Positions 1 to 9,049 are shown, numbered from the stretch's first letter. The stretch: 11,060 bases of DNA from an uncultured Limnohabitans sp. (GCF_937889215.1 NZ_CALBEX010000486.1:1-11060), one strand, 5' to 3'. Notes: generated by a model not told the origin, from the letters alone. Numbers and translations are program-made.

Positions 1-653
1 GTGCCGCCGCGTTGGGCGGGCACCAGGTGTTGCAGTTCTTTCACACGGTTGGGCAGGCCGCCTGAGGCGTGGATCTCGGTTTCGATCAGGCCGGGGCGCA
101 CCGCATTGACGCGGATGCCGTCGCCCGCCACTTCTTTGGCCAGGCCAAGGGTGAAGGCGTCGATCGCGCCTTTGGCGGCGGCGTAGTCAACATACTGGTT
201 GGGTGAGCCCAGGCGGGCTGCAGCGCTGGACACGTTGACGATGCTGCCGCCTTCGCCACCGAGCTGTGTGCTCATGCGGCGCACGGCTTCGCGTGCGCAG
301 ATCAGGCTGCCGATCACATTGATGTCAAACATGCGCCGCAAGCGGGCCACGCTCATGTCCTGCACCCGGGCGGCCACATCGACCACGCCGGCGTTGTTGA
401 CCAAGCCTGACAGACGCCCCATTTTGGCGTCGATGTGTTGAAACATGCGCAGCACTTGGTCTTCGTCGGCCACGTCGGCTTGGACGGTCATTGCTTGTCC
501 GCCCGAGGCGCGGATCTGGCGCACCACTTCGTCGGCTGCCAGCGAGTTGGCGGTGTAGTTCACGGCCACAGACCAGCCTTCTTTGGCCGCCAGCAGGGCC
601 GTGGCGGCCCCAATTCCCCGGCTGCCGCCGGTCACCAACAAGACCTTGTTCAT
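1..653 (-). CDS. SDR family NAD(P)-dependent oxidoreductase, YgfF-like (C-terminus cut by window edge)
   Basis: A classical short-chain dehydrogenase/reductase, a soluble Rossmann-fold enzyme that reduces or oxidises a carbonyl/alcohol with NAD(P)(H). The 217 residues read here contain every diagnostic motif: the nucleotide-binding TGGSRGIG at residues 8-15, DV at 60-61, NNAG at 86-89, the structural Asn112, the catalytic Ser143, and YAAAK with Tyr157 and Lys161. A VRPG motif follows near residue 185. Segments such as ARLGSP and HASGG recall E. coli YgfF, whose substrate is unknown. About 30 residues should lie beyond the left edge, since the family is about 248 aa long. The start ATG at 651-653 is preceded by AGGAGA (660-665) at normal spacing. 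It is divergent from the isomerase-like gene at 735, and the two may share the palindrome at 682-695. The family call is secure; the substrate cannot be read from sequence. Confidence 0.93.
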   Translation of the reverse strand, partial: MNKVLLVTGGSRGIGAATALLAAKEGWSVAVNYTANSLAADEVVRQIRASGGQAMTVQADVADEDQVLRMFQHIDAKMGRLSGLVNNAGVVDVAARVQDMSVARLRRMFDINVIGSLICAREAVRRMSTQLGGEGGSIVNVSSAAARLGSPNQYVDYAAAKGAIDAFTLGLAKEVAGDGIRVNAVRPGLIETEIHASGGLPNRVKELQHLVPAQRGG

Positions 654-681
654 CGCTCGTCTCCTGCAAAAATGGTTTGTT

Positions 682-695
682 GCGGTTACAACCGC
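682..695. promoter_or_regulatory. Palindrome in divergent spacer, possible operator
   Basis: The 81-bp spacer between two divergent genes contains the inverted repeat GCGGTT-AC-AACCGC. The arms are perfect 6-bp matches separated by 2 bases. It lies roughly centrally between the two ribosome binding sites, where a dimeric repressor or activator would act on both promoters. I could not identify convincing -35/-10 pairs in this short spacer, so promoter positions are not given. No regulator gene is adjacent inside the window. The operator role is inference from symmetry and position only. Confidence 0.35.
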
Positions 696-734
696 TGCAT
701 TGTTCAACGATTACACAACACACAAGGAGTGGGC

Positions 735-1337
735 ATGGGTCGCACAGTGGACTATTACTTCGCACCGCAAAGCCCCTGGGCTTATTTGGGCCACCAACGC
801 TTGGCCGACATTGCGCAGCGCACCGGGGCCACGTTGCGCGTCATGCCGATTGACTTGGGGGGCAAGGTGTTCCCGATCTCGGGTGGCTTGCCTTTGGGTC
901 AGCGTGCGCCGCAGCGACAGGCTTACCGCTTGGTGGAGTTGCAGCGCTTTAGCCAGCACCTGAATGTGCCTTTGAACCTCAAGCCCAAGTATTTCCCCGT
1001 CGGGGGTGACGATTCGGCTCGTCTGATCATTGCCGCCGATCTGGCGCAAGGTCCGCTGGCCGCCATGAAGATCGCGGGCGCAATATTGGCGGCTTGCTGG
1101 GCGCAAGAGCGCAACATGGCCGACACCCAGGTGTTGGCCGAGCTGCTCGTCGAGCAGGGGCTGCCGGCCCAGTGGATGGAGGCCTCGCGCAGCCAGGCGG
1201 TGCAAGAGCGCTACGAAAGCTACACCCAGGCGGCCATCGATGCAGGGGTGTTTGGCGCGCCCAGCTATGGGGTCGGTGGCGAGATTTTTTGGGGCCAGGA
1301 CCGTCTCGATTTTGTCGAGCGTGCGCTGGCCCGTTGA
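735..1337 (+). CDS. 2-hydroxychromene-2-carboxylate isomerase family protein (DsbA-like fold)
   Basis: A 200-aa cytoplasmic protein of the HCCA isomerase/kappa-GST-like branch of the thioredoxin fold. The NahD prototype isomerises 2-hydroxychromene-2-carboxylate with glutathione in naphthalene degradation. Visible hallmarks are YYFAPQSPWAYLG at the N-terminus, with the expected catalytic Ser at residue 13. The GAPS loop follows at 174-177 with Pro176 in the cis-proline position, then FWGQDRLDFVE at 186-196. The helical insert lies in between. The length is normal for the family. The ATG at 735 follows AAGGAG (724-729) at 5 bases; a longer in-frame reading exists upstream but has no such signal and would invade the divergent spacer. 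The dienelactone hydrolase-like gene starts 27 bases downstream, so the two are probably co-transcribed. No naphthalene pathway genes are nearby, so the true substrate may differ; many such homologues are general glutathione-dependent enzymes. Confidence 0.88.
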   Translation: MGRTVDYYFAPQSPWAYLGHQRLADIAQRTGATLRVMPIDLGGKVFPISGGLPLGQRAPQRQAYRLVELQRFSQHLNVPLNLKPKYFPVGGDDSARLIIAADLAQGPLAAMKIAGAILAACWAQERNMADTQVLAELLVEQGLPAQWMEASRSQAVQERYESYTQAAIDAGVFGAPSYGVGGEIFWGQDRLDFVERALAR

Positions 1338-1364
1338 AGATGTTTGTACTTGAAAGGACAACAC

Positions 1365-2054
1365 ATGGGAACGATGATTGAACTGCAAAGCGCAGATGGC
1401 ACCCAAGTGCCCGCCTACGAGGCACGGCCTGTTGGGACACCCAAGGGGGCGGTGGTGGTGATTCAGGAGATTTTTGGCGTCAACAGCCACATTCGCGCTG
1501 TGGTCGATGGCTATGCTGCAGAGGGTTACCTGGCTGTGGCCCCAGCCGCATTTCACCGCGTCAAGCCGGGGGTGGAGCTGGGTTATACCGATGCCGACAT
1601 GGGCGAGGGCTTCGGTTACAAAACGGCTGCGGAGGCCTTGCCTGCACCGGGCGTGATGCAAGACATTCAGGCGGCCATTGACCACGCCGGGCAGGTCTCA
1701 GGTGGCAAGGTCGGCATCGTGGGGTATTGCTGGGGCGGCTTGCTGACCTGGCGTGCGGCCTGCACTTTGTCTGGTTTGAGTGCGGCAGCACCTTATTACG
1801 GAGGCGGTGTCACCACCGATGCCGAAATCGCCCGCCAAGCTCGGGTGCCGGTCATGGCGCATTTTGCTGAAGAAGACAAATGGATCCCGCTGGACTCGGT
1901 CGAGGCTTTTAAAAACGCACACCCGCAAGTGCAGGTGTTCACTTACCCGGCGCACCATGGCTTCAACTGCGACCAGCGCGGTTCATGGGATGCGCCTTCG
2001 GCTCAGCTGGCGAAGGCGCGCACGTTGGCGTTTTTCAAGCAGCATTTGGGCTGA
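1365..2054 (+). CDS. Dienelactone hydrolase family protein
   Basis: A 229-aa alpha/beta hydrolase of the dienelactone hydrolase (carboxymethylenebutenolidase) family. The prototype opens dienelactone to maleylacetate in chlorocatechol breakdown. The Cys-type nucleophile elbow GYCWGG sits at 120-125 with Cys122. The rest of the triad is Asp171 (in AEEDKWIP) and His198 (in AHHGF), and Glu35 in IQEIFG matches the glutamate that tunes the cysteine in the prototype (known as C123, D171, H202, E36). There is no signal peptide, so it is cytoplasmic. I chose ATG 1365 because AAAGGA (1353-1358) is 6 bases upstream; a TTG at 1344 would add seven residues but has no ribosome site. It follows the isomerase-like gene by 27 bases. 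The nucleophile residues make the family call firm, but many homologues act on other lactones or esters. Confidence 0.92.
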   Translation: MGTMIELQSADGTQVPAYEARPVGTPKGAVVVIQEIFGVNSHIRAVVDGYAAEGYLAVAPAAFHRVKPGVELGYTDADMGEGFGYKTAAEALPAPGVMQDIQAAIDHAGQVSGGKVGIVGYCWGGLLTWRAACTLSGLSAAAPYYGGGVTTDAEIARQARVPVMAHFAEEDKWIPLDSVEAFKNAHPQVQVFTYPAHHGFNCDQRGSWDAPSAQLAKARTLAFFKQHLG

Positions 2055-2138
2055 ATGGGACGGGTTGGGCCCGCCTGCGCATGCGGTTATCCATGACAGC
2101 CAAAGGCATGTCAACTCGGGTGTGCGCCAACAGAGGGT

Positions 2139-4657
<2,519 letters not shown>

Positions 4658-4662
4658 TCAGC

Positions 4663-5091
4663 ATGCTCTGGATCAAAGCCCTTCACATCGTCTTCATCGC
4701 CAGCTGGTTTGCTGGCTTGTTTTACTTGCCCCGCATTTACGTCAACTTGGCGATGGTGCCACCAGGCTCTGTGGCTGAGCGTGAGCGTTTGCTGCTGATG
4801 GCTCGCAAGCTCTACCGTTTCATGACGATCTTGGCAGTGCCCGCGCTGGCGCTGGGCTTGTGGCTGTGGCTTTATTACGGCATTGGCATGGGGCCTGGGC
4901 AGGGCTGGATGCATGCCAAGCTGCTGATCGTGCTGGCCTTGTTGGGTTACCACCACAGTTGTGGGGCGATGTTGCGCAAGTTTGAAAACGGGCAGATGCA
5001 GCGCAGCCATGTCTGGTTTCGCTGGTTCAACGAGGCGCCGGTGATCCTGATGCTGGCGGCGGTCATTTTGGTGGTGGTCAAGCCTTTTTAA
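4663..5091 (+). CDS. hemJ: Protoporphyrinogen IX oxidase HemJ (TIGR00701/UPF0093 family)
   Basis: A 142-aa integral membrane protein with four hydrophobic segments, at about 6-25, 52-71, 82-99 and 123-140. It opens with MLWIKALHIVFIASWFAGLF, the family signature including His8, followed by YLPRIYVNLA. RKLYRFMT at 48-55 and GWMHAKLL at 81-88 hold the other conserved polar residues (Arg52, His84, Lys86). HemJ oxidises protoporphyrinogen IX to protoporphyrin IX in organisms without HemG or HemY and is thought to bind heme itself. The start at 4663 matches homologues; an in-frame ATG at 4621 would add 14 non-conserved residues. It is divergent from hemB across a spacer with a small RNA, so two heme-pathway steps are controlled from one intergenic region. 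The VanZ-domain gene follows after 15 bases. Older annotation may call such proteins CopD family or hypothetical membrane protein. Confidence 0.9.
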   Translation: MLWIKALHIVFIASWFAGLFYLPRIYVNLAMVPPGSVAERERLLLMARKLYRFMTILAVPALALGLWLWLYYGIGMGPGQGWMHAKLLIVLALLGYHHSCGAMLRKFENGQMQRSHVWFRWFNEAPVILMLAAVILVVVKPF

Positions 5092-5106
5092 GGTCTGGCA
5101 GACGGC

Positions 5107-6249
5107 ATGGGCACCCTGACTCGGCGTCAAACGGCAGTCTGGCCTTTGTTCTGGATTTATGCGGTCCTGATTGTTTATGCCAGCTTGTACCCGTTTGACA
5201 ACTGGCGCTTTCAAGGCCTTGTGTCTTGGTCATTCTTGACGGCCCCTTGGCCGCGCTACTGGACCGGGTTCGACGTTTTTTCCAATGTATTGGGCTATGC
5301 CCCGCTGGGATTTTTGCTGGCGCTGGCCGTGCACCGTAGCCGACGCGATTGGCCCGCTGTCGTGATGGCCAGTTTGGTGGCGGCGGGCCTGTCGCTGTCG
5401 ATGGAATCCTTGCAGATGTTTCTACCCGTGCGTGTGCCGTCCAATTTGGACACGGCCTTGAATGTGCTCGGGGCTTGGGCAGGTGCTGTGGTGGCGCAGG
5501 GCTTGGCTTGGGTGGGGCTGATTGAGCGCTGGAGCCGATTCAAAGACCGCTGGTTTGAGGCAGAGGCCAGCGGCGCATTGGCCTTGTTGGCCATTTGGCC
5601 TTTGGCATTGCTGTTTCCAGCGCCTGTGCCATTTGGCTTGGGCCATGTTTTCGAACGATTGGAATTGACCTGGGTCGAGGCCTTGCAAGGCACGCCTTGG
5701 CTGGAGTGGTGGCCGGTGCGTGAGGTGGAGTTGCAGCCTTTGCTGCCCATCACCGAGACGGTTTGCATTGCCTTGGGATTGTTGCTGCCCTGTTTATTGG
5801 CCTATGGCGTGGTGCGCCGCAGGGAGCAACGTTGGGCCATTGCGGGTGTTTGCTTGACGGTGGGGTGGCTGGCCAGCGCGCTGTCTGCTGCTTTGACATA
5901 CGGCCCAGTCCATGCCTGGGTTTGGGTCAGTCCTGAAGTTTTCAGGGGCGGGGTGTGGGCGGTGGGCTTGGCAGTGCTGTTGGCTTTGATGTCGCCGCGA
6001 CTGTGTTGGGTGTTGGCCTTGGCCGCTTTGGTGTTGCAGCTGAGTTTGCTCAACATGGCCTCGGCCGATGCCTACTTTGCCATGACGCTGCAGACATGGG
6101 AGCAAGGCCGATTTATCCGCTTTCATGGCCTGATTCAATGGCTGGGCTGGTTGTGGCCTTACGCTTTGCTGGTGTATTTGGTGCACCGCTTGTCCCGGGT
6201 GGGGCCTTCGCATGCGAGGGGAATCAACGCAGCGCAAACGCGGCCCTAA
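5107..6249 (+). CDS. VanZ family membrane protein with long multi-span C-terminal region
   Basis: A 380-aa polytopic membrane protein. The N-terminal 135 residues carry the VanZ pattern: YASLYPF at 24-30, DVFSNVLGYAPLGF at 56-69, then Glu100 and Gln103 with FLPVRVPS at 105-112. Asp115 and Asn119 in the last conserved helix complete it. The prototype VanZ gives low-level teicoplanin resistance by an unknown mechanism; most proteobacterial members have no known function. The remaining 245 residues add about five or six hydrophobic segments (about 156-172, 215-236, 243-263, 283-313, 343-361), so it is much longer than VanZ itself (about 160 aa). The start ATG 5107 has only a weak purine-rich site and lies 15 bases after hemJ, so translation may rely on coupling. 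The stop TAA at 6247-6249 forms part of the -10-like hexamer of the next gene. A direct role in heme synthesis should not be assumed. Confidence 0.83.
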   Translation: MGTLTRRQTAVWPLFWIYAVLIVYASLYPFDNWRFQGLVSWSFLTAPWPRYWTGFDVFSNVLGYAPLGFLLALAVHRSRRDWPAVVMASLVAAGLSLSMESLQMFLPVRVPSNLDTALNVLGAWAGAVVAQGLAWVGLIERWSRFKDRWFEAEASGALALLAIWPLALLFPAPVPFGLGHVFERLELTWVEALQGTPWLEWWPVREVELQPLLPITETVCIALGLLLPCLLAYGVVRRREQRWAIAGVCLTVGWLASALSAALTYGPVHAWVWVSPEVFRGGVWAVGLAVLLALMSPRLCWVLALAALVLQLSLLNMASADAYFAMTLQTWEQGRFIRFHGLIQWLGWLWPYALLVYLVHRLSRVGPSHARGINAAQTRP

Positions 6250-6252
6250 AAT
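6247..6252 (+). promoter_or_regulatory. -10-like hexamer overlapping a stop codon, at the ferredoxin gene
   Basis: TAAAAT (5 of 6 matches to TATAAT) begins with the TAA stop of the VanZ-domain gene and ends 6 bases before the ATG at 6259. No Shine-Dalgarno sequence precedes that ATG. The -35 region at 17 bases (TCAACG, 6224-6229) is poor. If used, the mRNA would be leaderless and would give the ferredoxin-hydrolase pair its own promoter. Confidence 0.4.
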
Positions 6253-6258
6253 CAAGCT

Positions 6259-6603
6259 ATGAGCATTGAACCGACCCCTCCTTACTTCAAACGGCACATC
6301 TTTTTCTGCCTGAATGAACGCAAAAACAACGAAGCTTGCTGCGCGCAGCAGGATGCACAAGCGGCTTTTGACCATTGCAAAGCCCGTGTGAAGGCGCTGG
6401 GTTTGGCGGGCCCTGGCGAGGTCCGCGTGAACAAAGCCGGATGCCTGGACCGCTGCTCAGGCGGTCCCGTGGCTGTGGTCTATCCCGAAGCCGTCTGGTA
6501 CACGTATGTCGATCAGAGCGACATCGACGAGATCGTGGAGTCGCACCTGAAAAACGGCCAAGTGGTTGAGCGTTTGCTGACGCCCGCGCATTTGGGTCGC
6601 TGA
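6259..6603 (+). CDS. Thioredoxin-like [2Fe-2S] ferredoxin domain protein
   Basis: A 114-aa soluble protein of the thioredoxin-like ferredoxin family, which carries a [2Fe-2S] cluster on four cysteines and serves as an electron carrier. HIFFCLNER at 13-21 supplies Cys17 and EACC at 26-29 supplies Cys27/28. KAGCLDRCSGGP at 59-70 supplies Cys62 and Cys66. Then comes the typical VVYPEAVWY segment at 73-81. Length and cysteine spacing are as in small stand-alone ferredoxins often annotated as (2Fe-2S) ferredoxin domain-containing protein in Burkholderiales. The partner enzyme is not known. It starts 9 bases after the VanZ-domain gene without a Shine-Dalgarno sequence. Its stop overlaps the next ATG by one base (TGATG), so the two are probably translated together. 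Confidence 0.9.
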   Translation: MSIEPTPPYFKRHIFFCLNERKNNEACCAQQDAQAAFDHCKARVKALGLAGPGEVRVNKAGCLDRCSGGPVAVVYPEAVWYTYVDQSDIDEIVESHLKNGQVVERLLTPAHLGR

Positions 6604-7229
6604 TGAACCAAGCCACCCAAATGCTGCGCCTGCAAGGTGAGGTGGGCCACTTGGAAGCCCTGCTGGACACACCGCAAGACGGCCCGGTGCTTGGAACGGC
6701 CGTCATCGCGCACCCGCACCCCTTGTTTGGCGGCACCATGGAAAACAAGGTGGTGCAGACACTGGCACGCGCTTTTGTGCAAAGCGGCTGGCGGGCTGTG
6801 CGCTTCAACTTCAGGGGCGTGGGTGCCAGTGCGGGCAGTCACGACGCAGGTCGCGGCGAAGCCACCGACATGCGCCAAATCATCAACCAAGTGGCACCCG
6901 ATGGGCCGCTGGCGCTGGCTGGTTTTTCATTTGGCGCTTTTGTGACCAGCCATGTCGTGCAGGCGCTGGCCGCCAGCAGGCCGCCAGCAAAATTGGTGTT
7001 GGTGGGCACCGCTACATCGCGTTTTGAGGTGGCCCCGCTGGCCCCTGAGCTGCACCAACAATGCCTGGTGTTGCATGGTGAACAGGACGACACGGTGCCG
7101 CTGGCCAGCGTGATGGACTGGGCCAGGCCGCAATCCTTGCCCATCACGGTAATTCCCGGGGTGTCGCATTTCTTTCACGGACAATTGCCACTTTTGAAGG
7201 CTTTGGTGGTTCGGCATTTGAAGGCTTGA
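6603..7229 (+). CDS. Alpha/beta hydrolase (COG2945-type small serine hydrolase)
   Basis: A 208-aa cytoplasmic alpha/beta hydrolase. HPHPLFGGTMENKV at 37-50 is the hallmark strand-loop of the COG2945 group. FNFRGVGAS at 68-76 follows, then the nucleophile elbow GFSFG at 107-111 with Ser109. The acid is Asp162 in HGEQDDTVP and the base is His189 in GVSHFFHG. The core is close to minimal, with no lid domain, so the substrate is probably a small ester or thioester, but none can be assigned. Start ATG 6603 overlaps the ferredoxin stop (TGATG), implying translational coupling. The pairing with a ferredoxin is conserved-looking in arrangement but not functionally explained. Downstream, 98 bases separate it from the carboxypeptidase gene. 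Confidence 0.9.
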   Translation: MNQATQMLRLQGEVGHLEALLDTPQDGPVLGTAVIAHPHPLFGGTMENKVVQTLARAFVQSGWRAVRFNFRGVGASAGSHDAGRGEATDMRQIINQVAPDGPLALAGFSFGAFVTSHVVQALAASRPPAKLVLVGTATSRFEVAPLAPELHQQCLVLHGEQDDTVPLASVMDWARPQSLPITVIPGVSHFFHGQLPLLKALVVRHLKA

Positions 7230-7238
7230 CTTCAAAAC

Positions 7239-7274
7239 GACGGGCCATGCCATGGCGTCCAAACCGTTTTTTTT
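7239..7274 (+). terminator. Weak terminator-like palindrome and T-run after the hydrolase gene
   Basis: An imperfect palindrome at 7239-7259 (GACG and CCATG against CATGG and CGTC, with a 2-base bulge) is followed seven bases later by eight consecutive T residues (7267-7274). The stem has almost no loop and the T-run does not touch it, so this is not a standard terminator. The T-run could equally sit in the promoter region of the carboxypeptidase gene. Confidence 0.25.
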
Positions 7275-7327
7275 GCCCTGCCCAGTGGCCTAACTGTGTG
7301 AATGCACGCATCGCGCAGGAACTCGAA

Positions 7328-8500
7328 ATGACAAGCATTCGAATGAACAAATTTTTGAAATATTTGACCTGTGGTTTGCTGGTGATCGCAGCCTATGGGG
7401 CGCAAGCCCAAATGCCACAACCGCCCGCGCTGGCGGTCAAGGCTTATTTGTTGATGGACGTGACAGCCAACCAAGTGCTGGCCGCCAAAGACCCCGATAT
7501 GGCGGTAGAGCCTGCGTCACTGACCAAATTGATGACGGCTTATTTGGTGTTTGACGCCCTGAAAAACCGCAAAATTGAACTTCAACAGAAGTTGTCCGTG
7601 TCAGAGCGCGCCTGGAAAATGCCGGGCTCGCGCATGTTCATCGACCCGAACATGAAGGTGCCGGTGGAGGACCTGATCAAAGGCATGATTGTCCAGTCGG
7701 GCAATGACGCCACGGTGGCCTTGGCCGAAGGGGTGGCGGGCAGCGTCGAGCGGTTTGTGCAACGCATGAACGACCAAGCCGTCTTTTTAGGCATGCACAG
7801 CACCGGCTACAAGAATCCCGAAGGCCTCACCGCGCCGGGCCACACCACCACGGCCCGCGATTTGGCGGTGCTGGCCACACGCTTGATGCGGGATTTTCCT
7901 GAATATGTGCCTTATTACGCCATCAAAAAATACCGCTACGACGGCACACCTGCGGCCAACGACACCAACCGCAATTTGTTGCTGTTTCGCGATGCCACGG
8001 TGGACGGCCTCAAGACTGGCCACACCCAGGCCGCAGGTTATTGCCTGGTGGCCTCTGCCAAGCGAGACTTTCCCAATGTCGGGGCGCGCCGATTGTTGAG
8101 CGTGGTGTTGGGCGCCGACAGTGAAAATGCACGCGCCAACGAGAGCCAAAAGCTGCTCAATTGGGGCTATTCGGCCTTTGATGCGGTGAAGTTGTTCGAT
8201 GCCAACCAGGCCGTGGTCACCCCCTCGGTGTGGAAAGGCAAGGCGCCCGTGCTCAAACTCGGTGCTTTGCGCCCCTTGGTGGTGGCCGTGCCAGCAGGCA
8301 GTGCAGCCCAGCTGAAAACGCAAGTGGTTCGCCCCGACCCGTTGGTTGCGCCCTTCACCAAAGGTCAATCCGTGGGCAGTCTGAAGCTGTTTCAAGGTGA
8401 CAAGGCCTTGTTTGAGGTGCCTTTGGTGGTGCTTGAGCCGGTCGAACAGGCCGGCATTTGGGGCCGCGCTTGGGATGCTGTACGCCTGTGGATCAAGTGA
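7328..8500 (+). CDS. dacC: D-alanyl-D-alanine carboxypeptidase, PBP5/6 family (DacA/DacC type)
   Basis: A 390-aa low-molecular-mass penicillin-binding protein that trims the terminal D-Ala from peptidoglycan pentapeptides in the periplasm. The N-terminus is a clear signal peptide (KFLKYLTCGLLVIAAYGAQA), with cleavage expected after AQA at residue 27. The three serine-transferase motifs are intact: SLTK at 64-67 (nucleophile Ser64), SGN at 124-126 and KTG at 229-231. A C-terminal beta-rich PBP5 domain follows from about 290, and the protein ends in an amphipathic WGRAWDAVRLWIK that would anchor it to the membrane. ATG 7328 follows AGGA (7317-7320) by 7 bases; a longer reading from 7226 overlaps the previous gene and spoils the signal peptide, and ATG 7343 is too far from the ribosome site. 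It lies directly upstream of the str operon, separated by a terminator-like hairpin. The symbol follows common betaproteobacterial usage; dacA is equally possible. Confidence 0.94.
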   Translation: MTSIRMNKFLKYLTCGLLVIAAYGAQAQMPQPPALAVKAYLLMDVTANQVLAAKDPDMAVEPASLTKLMTAYLVFDALKNRKIELQQKLSVSERAWKMPGSRMFIDPNMKVPVEDLIKGMIVQSGNDATVALAEGVAGSVERFVQRMNDQAVFLGMHSTGYKNPEGLTAPGHTTTARDLAVLATRLMRDFPEYVPYYAIKKYRYDGTPAANDTNRNLLLFRDATVDGLKTGHTQAAGYCLVASAKRDFPNVGARRLLSVVLGADSENARANESQKLLNWGYSAFDAVKLFDANQAVVTPSVWKGKAPVLKLGALRPLVVAVPAGSAAQLKTQVVRPDPLVAPFTKGQSVGSLKLFQGDKALFEVPLVVLEPVEQAGIWGRAWDAVRLWIK

Positions 8501-8526
8501 TTTTTCGGCGGTCCACCCCGGCAAAT

Positions 8527-8535
8527 TGTGGATAA
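8527..8535 (-). promoter_or_regulatory. Perfect DnaA box upstream of the str promoter
   Basis: The minus strand reads TTATCCACA, the exact R-type DnaA box, ending one base before the -35 hexamer of the rpsL promoter (8537). A single 9-mer can occur by chance in about one of twelve windows of this size counting both strands, but the placement is what a DnaA-responsive ribosomal promoter would have. No second box is close by, so this is not an origin. Confidence 0.4.
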
Positions 8536-8536
8536 C

Positions 8537-8566
8537 TTGCCATACGGCCCGCCAGGCGGTTATACT
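8537..8566 (+). promoter_or_regulatory. Main promoter of the str operon (rpsL-rpsG-fusA)
   Basis: TTGCCA (8537-8542, 5 of 6 matches to TTGACA) and TATACT (8561-8566, 5 of 6 to TATAAT) are separated by 18 bases. Transcription would start near 8573, giving a leader of about 66 nt before rpsL. It is the best sigma-70 promoter in the window, as expected for ribosomal protein genes. Its -10 hexamer overlaps the 3' arm of the inverted repeat at 8547-8573. Confidence 0.75.
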
Positions 8567-8577
8567 GGCGGGCTTTT
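8547..8577 (+). terminator. Intrinsic terminator of the carboxypeptidase gene, overlapping the str promoter
   Basis: Perfect 9-bp arms GCCCGCCAG (8547-8555) and CTGGCGGGC (8565-8573) enclose a 9-base loop and are followed by TTTT (8574-8577). It lies 47 bases after the carboxypeptidase stop and ends at about the predicted str start site. The new str mRNA therefore does not contain the hairpin, while read-through from upstream does. It could alternatively be an operator, since the -10 lies inside the symmetric element. Confidence 0.6.
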
Positions 8578-8638
8578 CCGCTTTTGGGGCGGGGAAGTTT
8601 CTTTTGTCAAAATTCAACGTTTAGGGACGTTACAAACA

Positions 8639-9016
8639 ATGCCAACCATCAATCAATTGGTGCGTCAGGGGCGCGAGGTCGAAACGATCAAGTCCAAAAG
8701 CCCTGCGATGCAAAACTCTCCACAACGCCGTGGCGTGTGCACCCGTGTGTACACCACGACGCCTAAGAAGCCTAACTCCGCTTTGCGTAAAGTTGCCAAA
8801 GTGCGCTTGACCAACGGTTTTGAGGTCATTTCTTACATCGGCGGTGAAGGCCACAACCTGCAGGAACACTCTGTTGTTCTGGTGCGCGGTGGTCGTGTCA
8901 AAGACTTGCCCGGTGTGCGTTACCACATCGTGCGCGGTTCGCTCGACTTGCAAGGCGTGAAAGACCGCAAGCAGTCTCGCTCCAAGTACGGCGCTAAGAA
9001 GCCAAAAGCCAAGTAA
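8639..9016 (+). CDS. rpsL: 30S ribosomal protein S12
   Basis: The 125-aa S12 protein sits at the decoding centre of the small subunit and controls accuracy. The sequence begins [13 protein letters not shown] and contains [11 protein letters not shown] at 41-51 and [11 protein letters not shown] at 86-96, ending in the basic [10 protein letters not shown]. Lys43 and Lys88, where streptomycin-resistance changes arise, are the sensitive wild-type residues, and Asp89 is the residue modified by RimO in other bacteria. The start ATG 8639 has AGGGA at 8623-8627 upstream; the open frame extends further 5', but that part is non-coding leader and promoter. First gene of the str operon here. Confidence 0.99.
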
Positions 9017-9049
9017 GCCCTTTGGGGTTGAAATTTTTCGGTGCTGTTT

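Noticed and set aside
711..1685. 324-codon minus-strand open frame over the isomerase-like and dienelactone hydrolase-like genes
   Set aside because: It spans two well-supported plus-strand genes and shows no recognisable domain; a shadow of GC-rich codon structure.
2055..2138. Terminator between the convergent dienelactone hydrolase-like and CorA-like genes
   Set aside because: Only short stems (such as CGGG/CCCG) and a CGCATGCG palindrome are present, with no T-run on either strand; nothing firm enough to annotate.
7226..7327. Upstream extension of the carboxypeptidase gene
   Set aside because: It would overlap the hydrolase stop and place 34 polar residues before the signal peptide; AGGA at 7317-7320 supports ATG 7328.
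8521..8580. Replication origin suggested by the DnaA box
   Set aside because: There is a single box, no cluster, no AT-rich unwinding element and no dnaA/dnaN/gidA neighbours; the context is a ribosomal promoter.
7787..8617. 276-codon minus-strand open frame over the carboxypeptidase gene and the str promoter
   Set aside because: It is antisense to an intact SLTK/SGN/KTG penicillin-binding protein and runs through a strong promoter and DnaA box; no domain seen.
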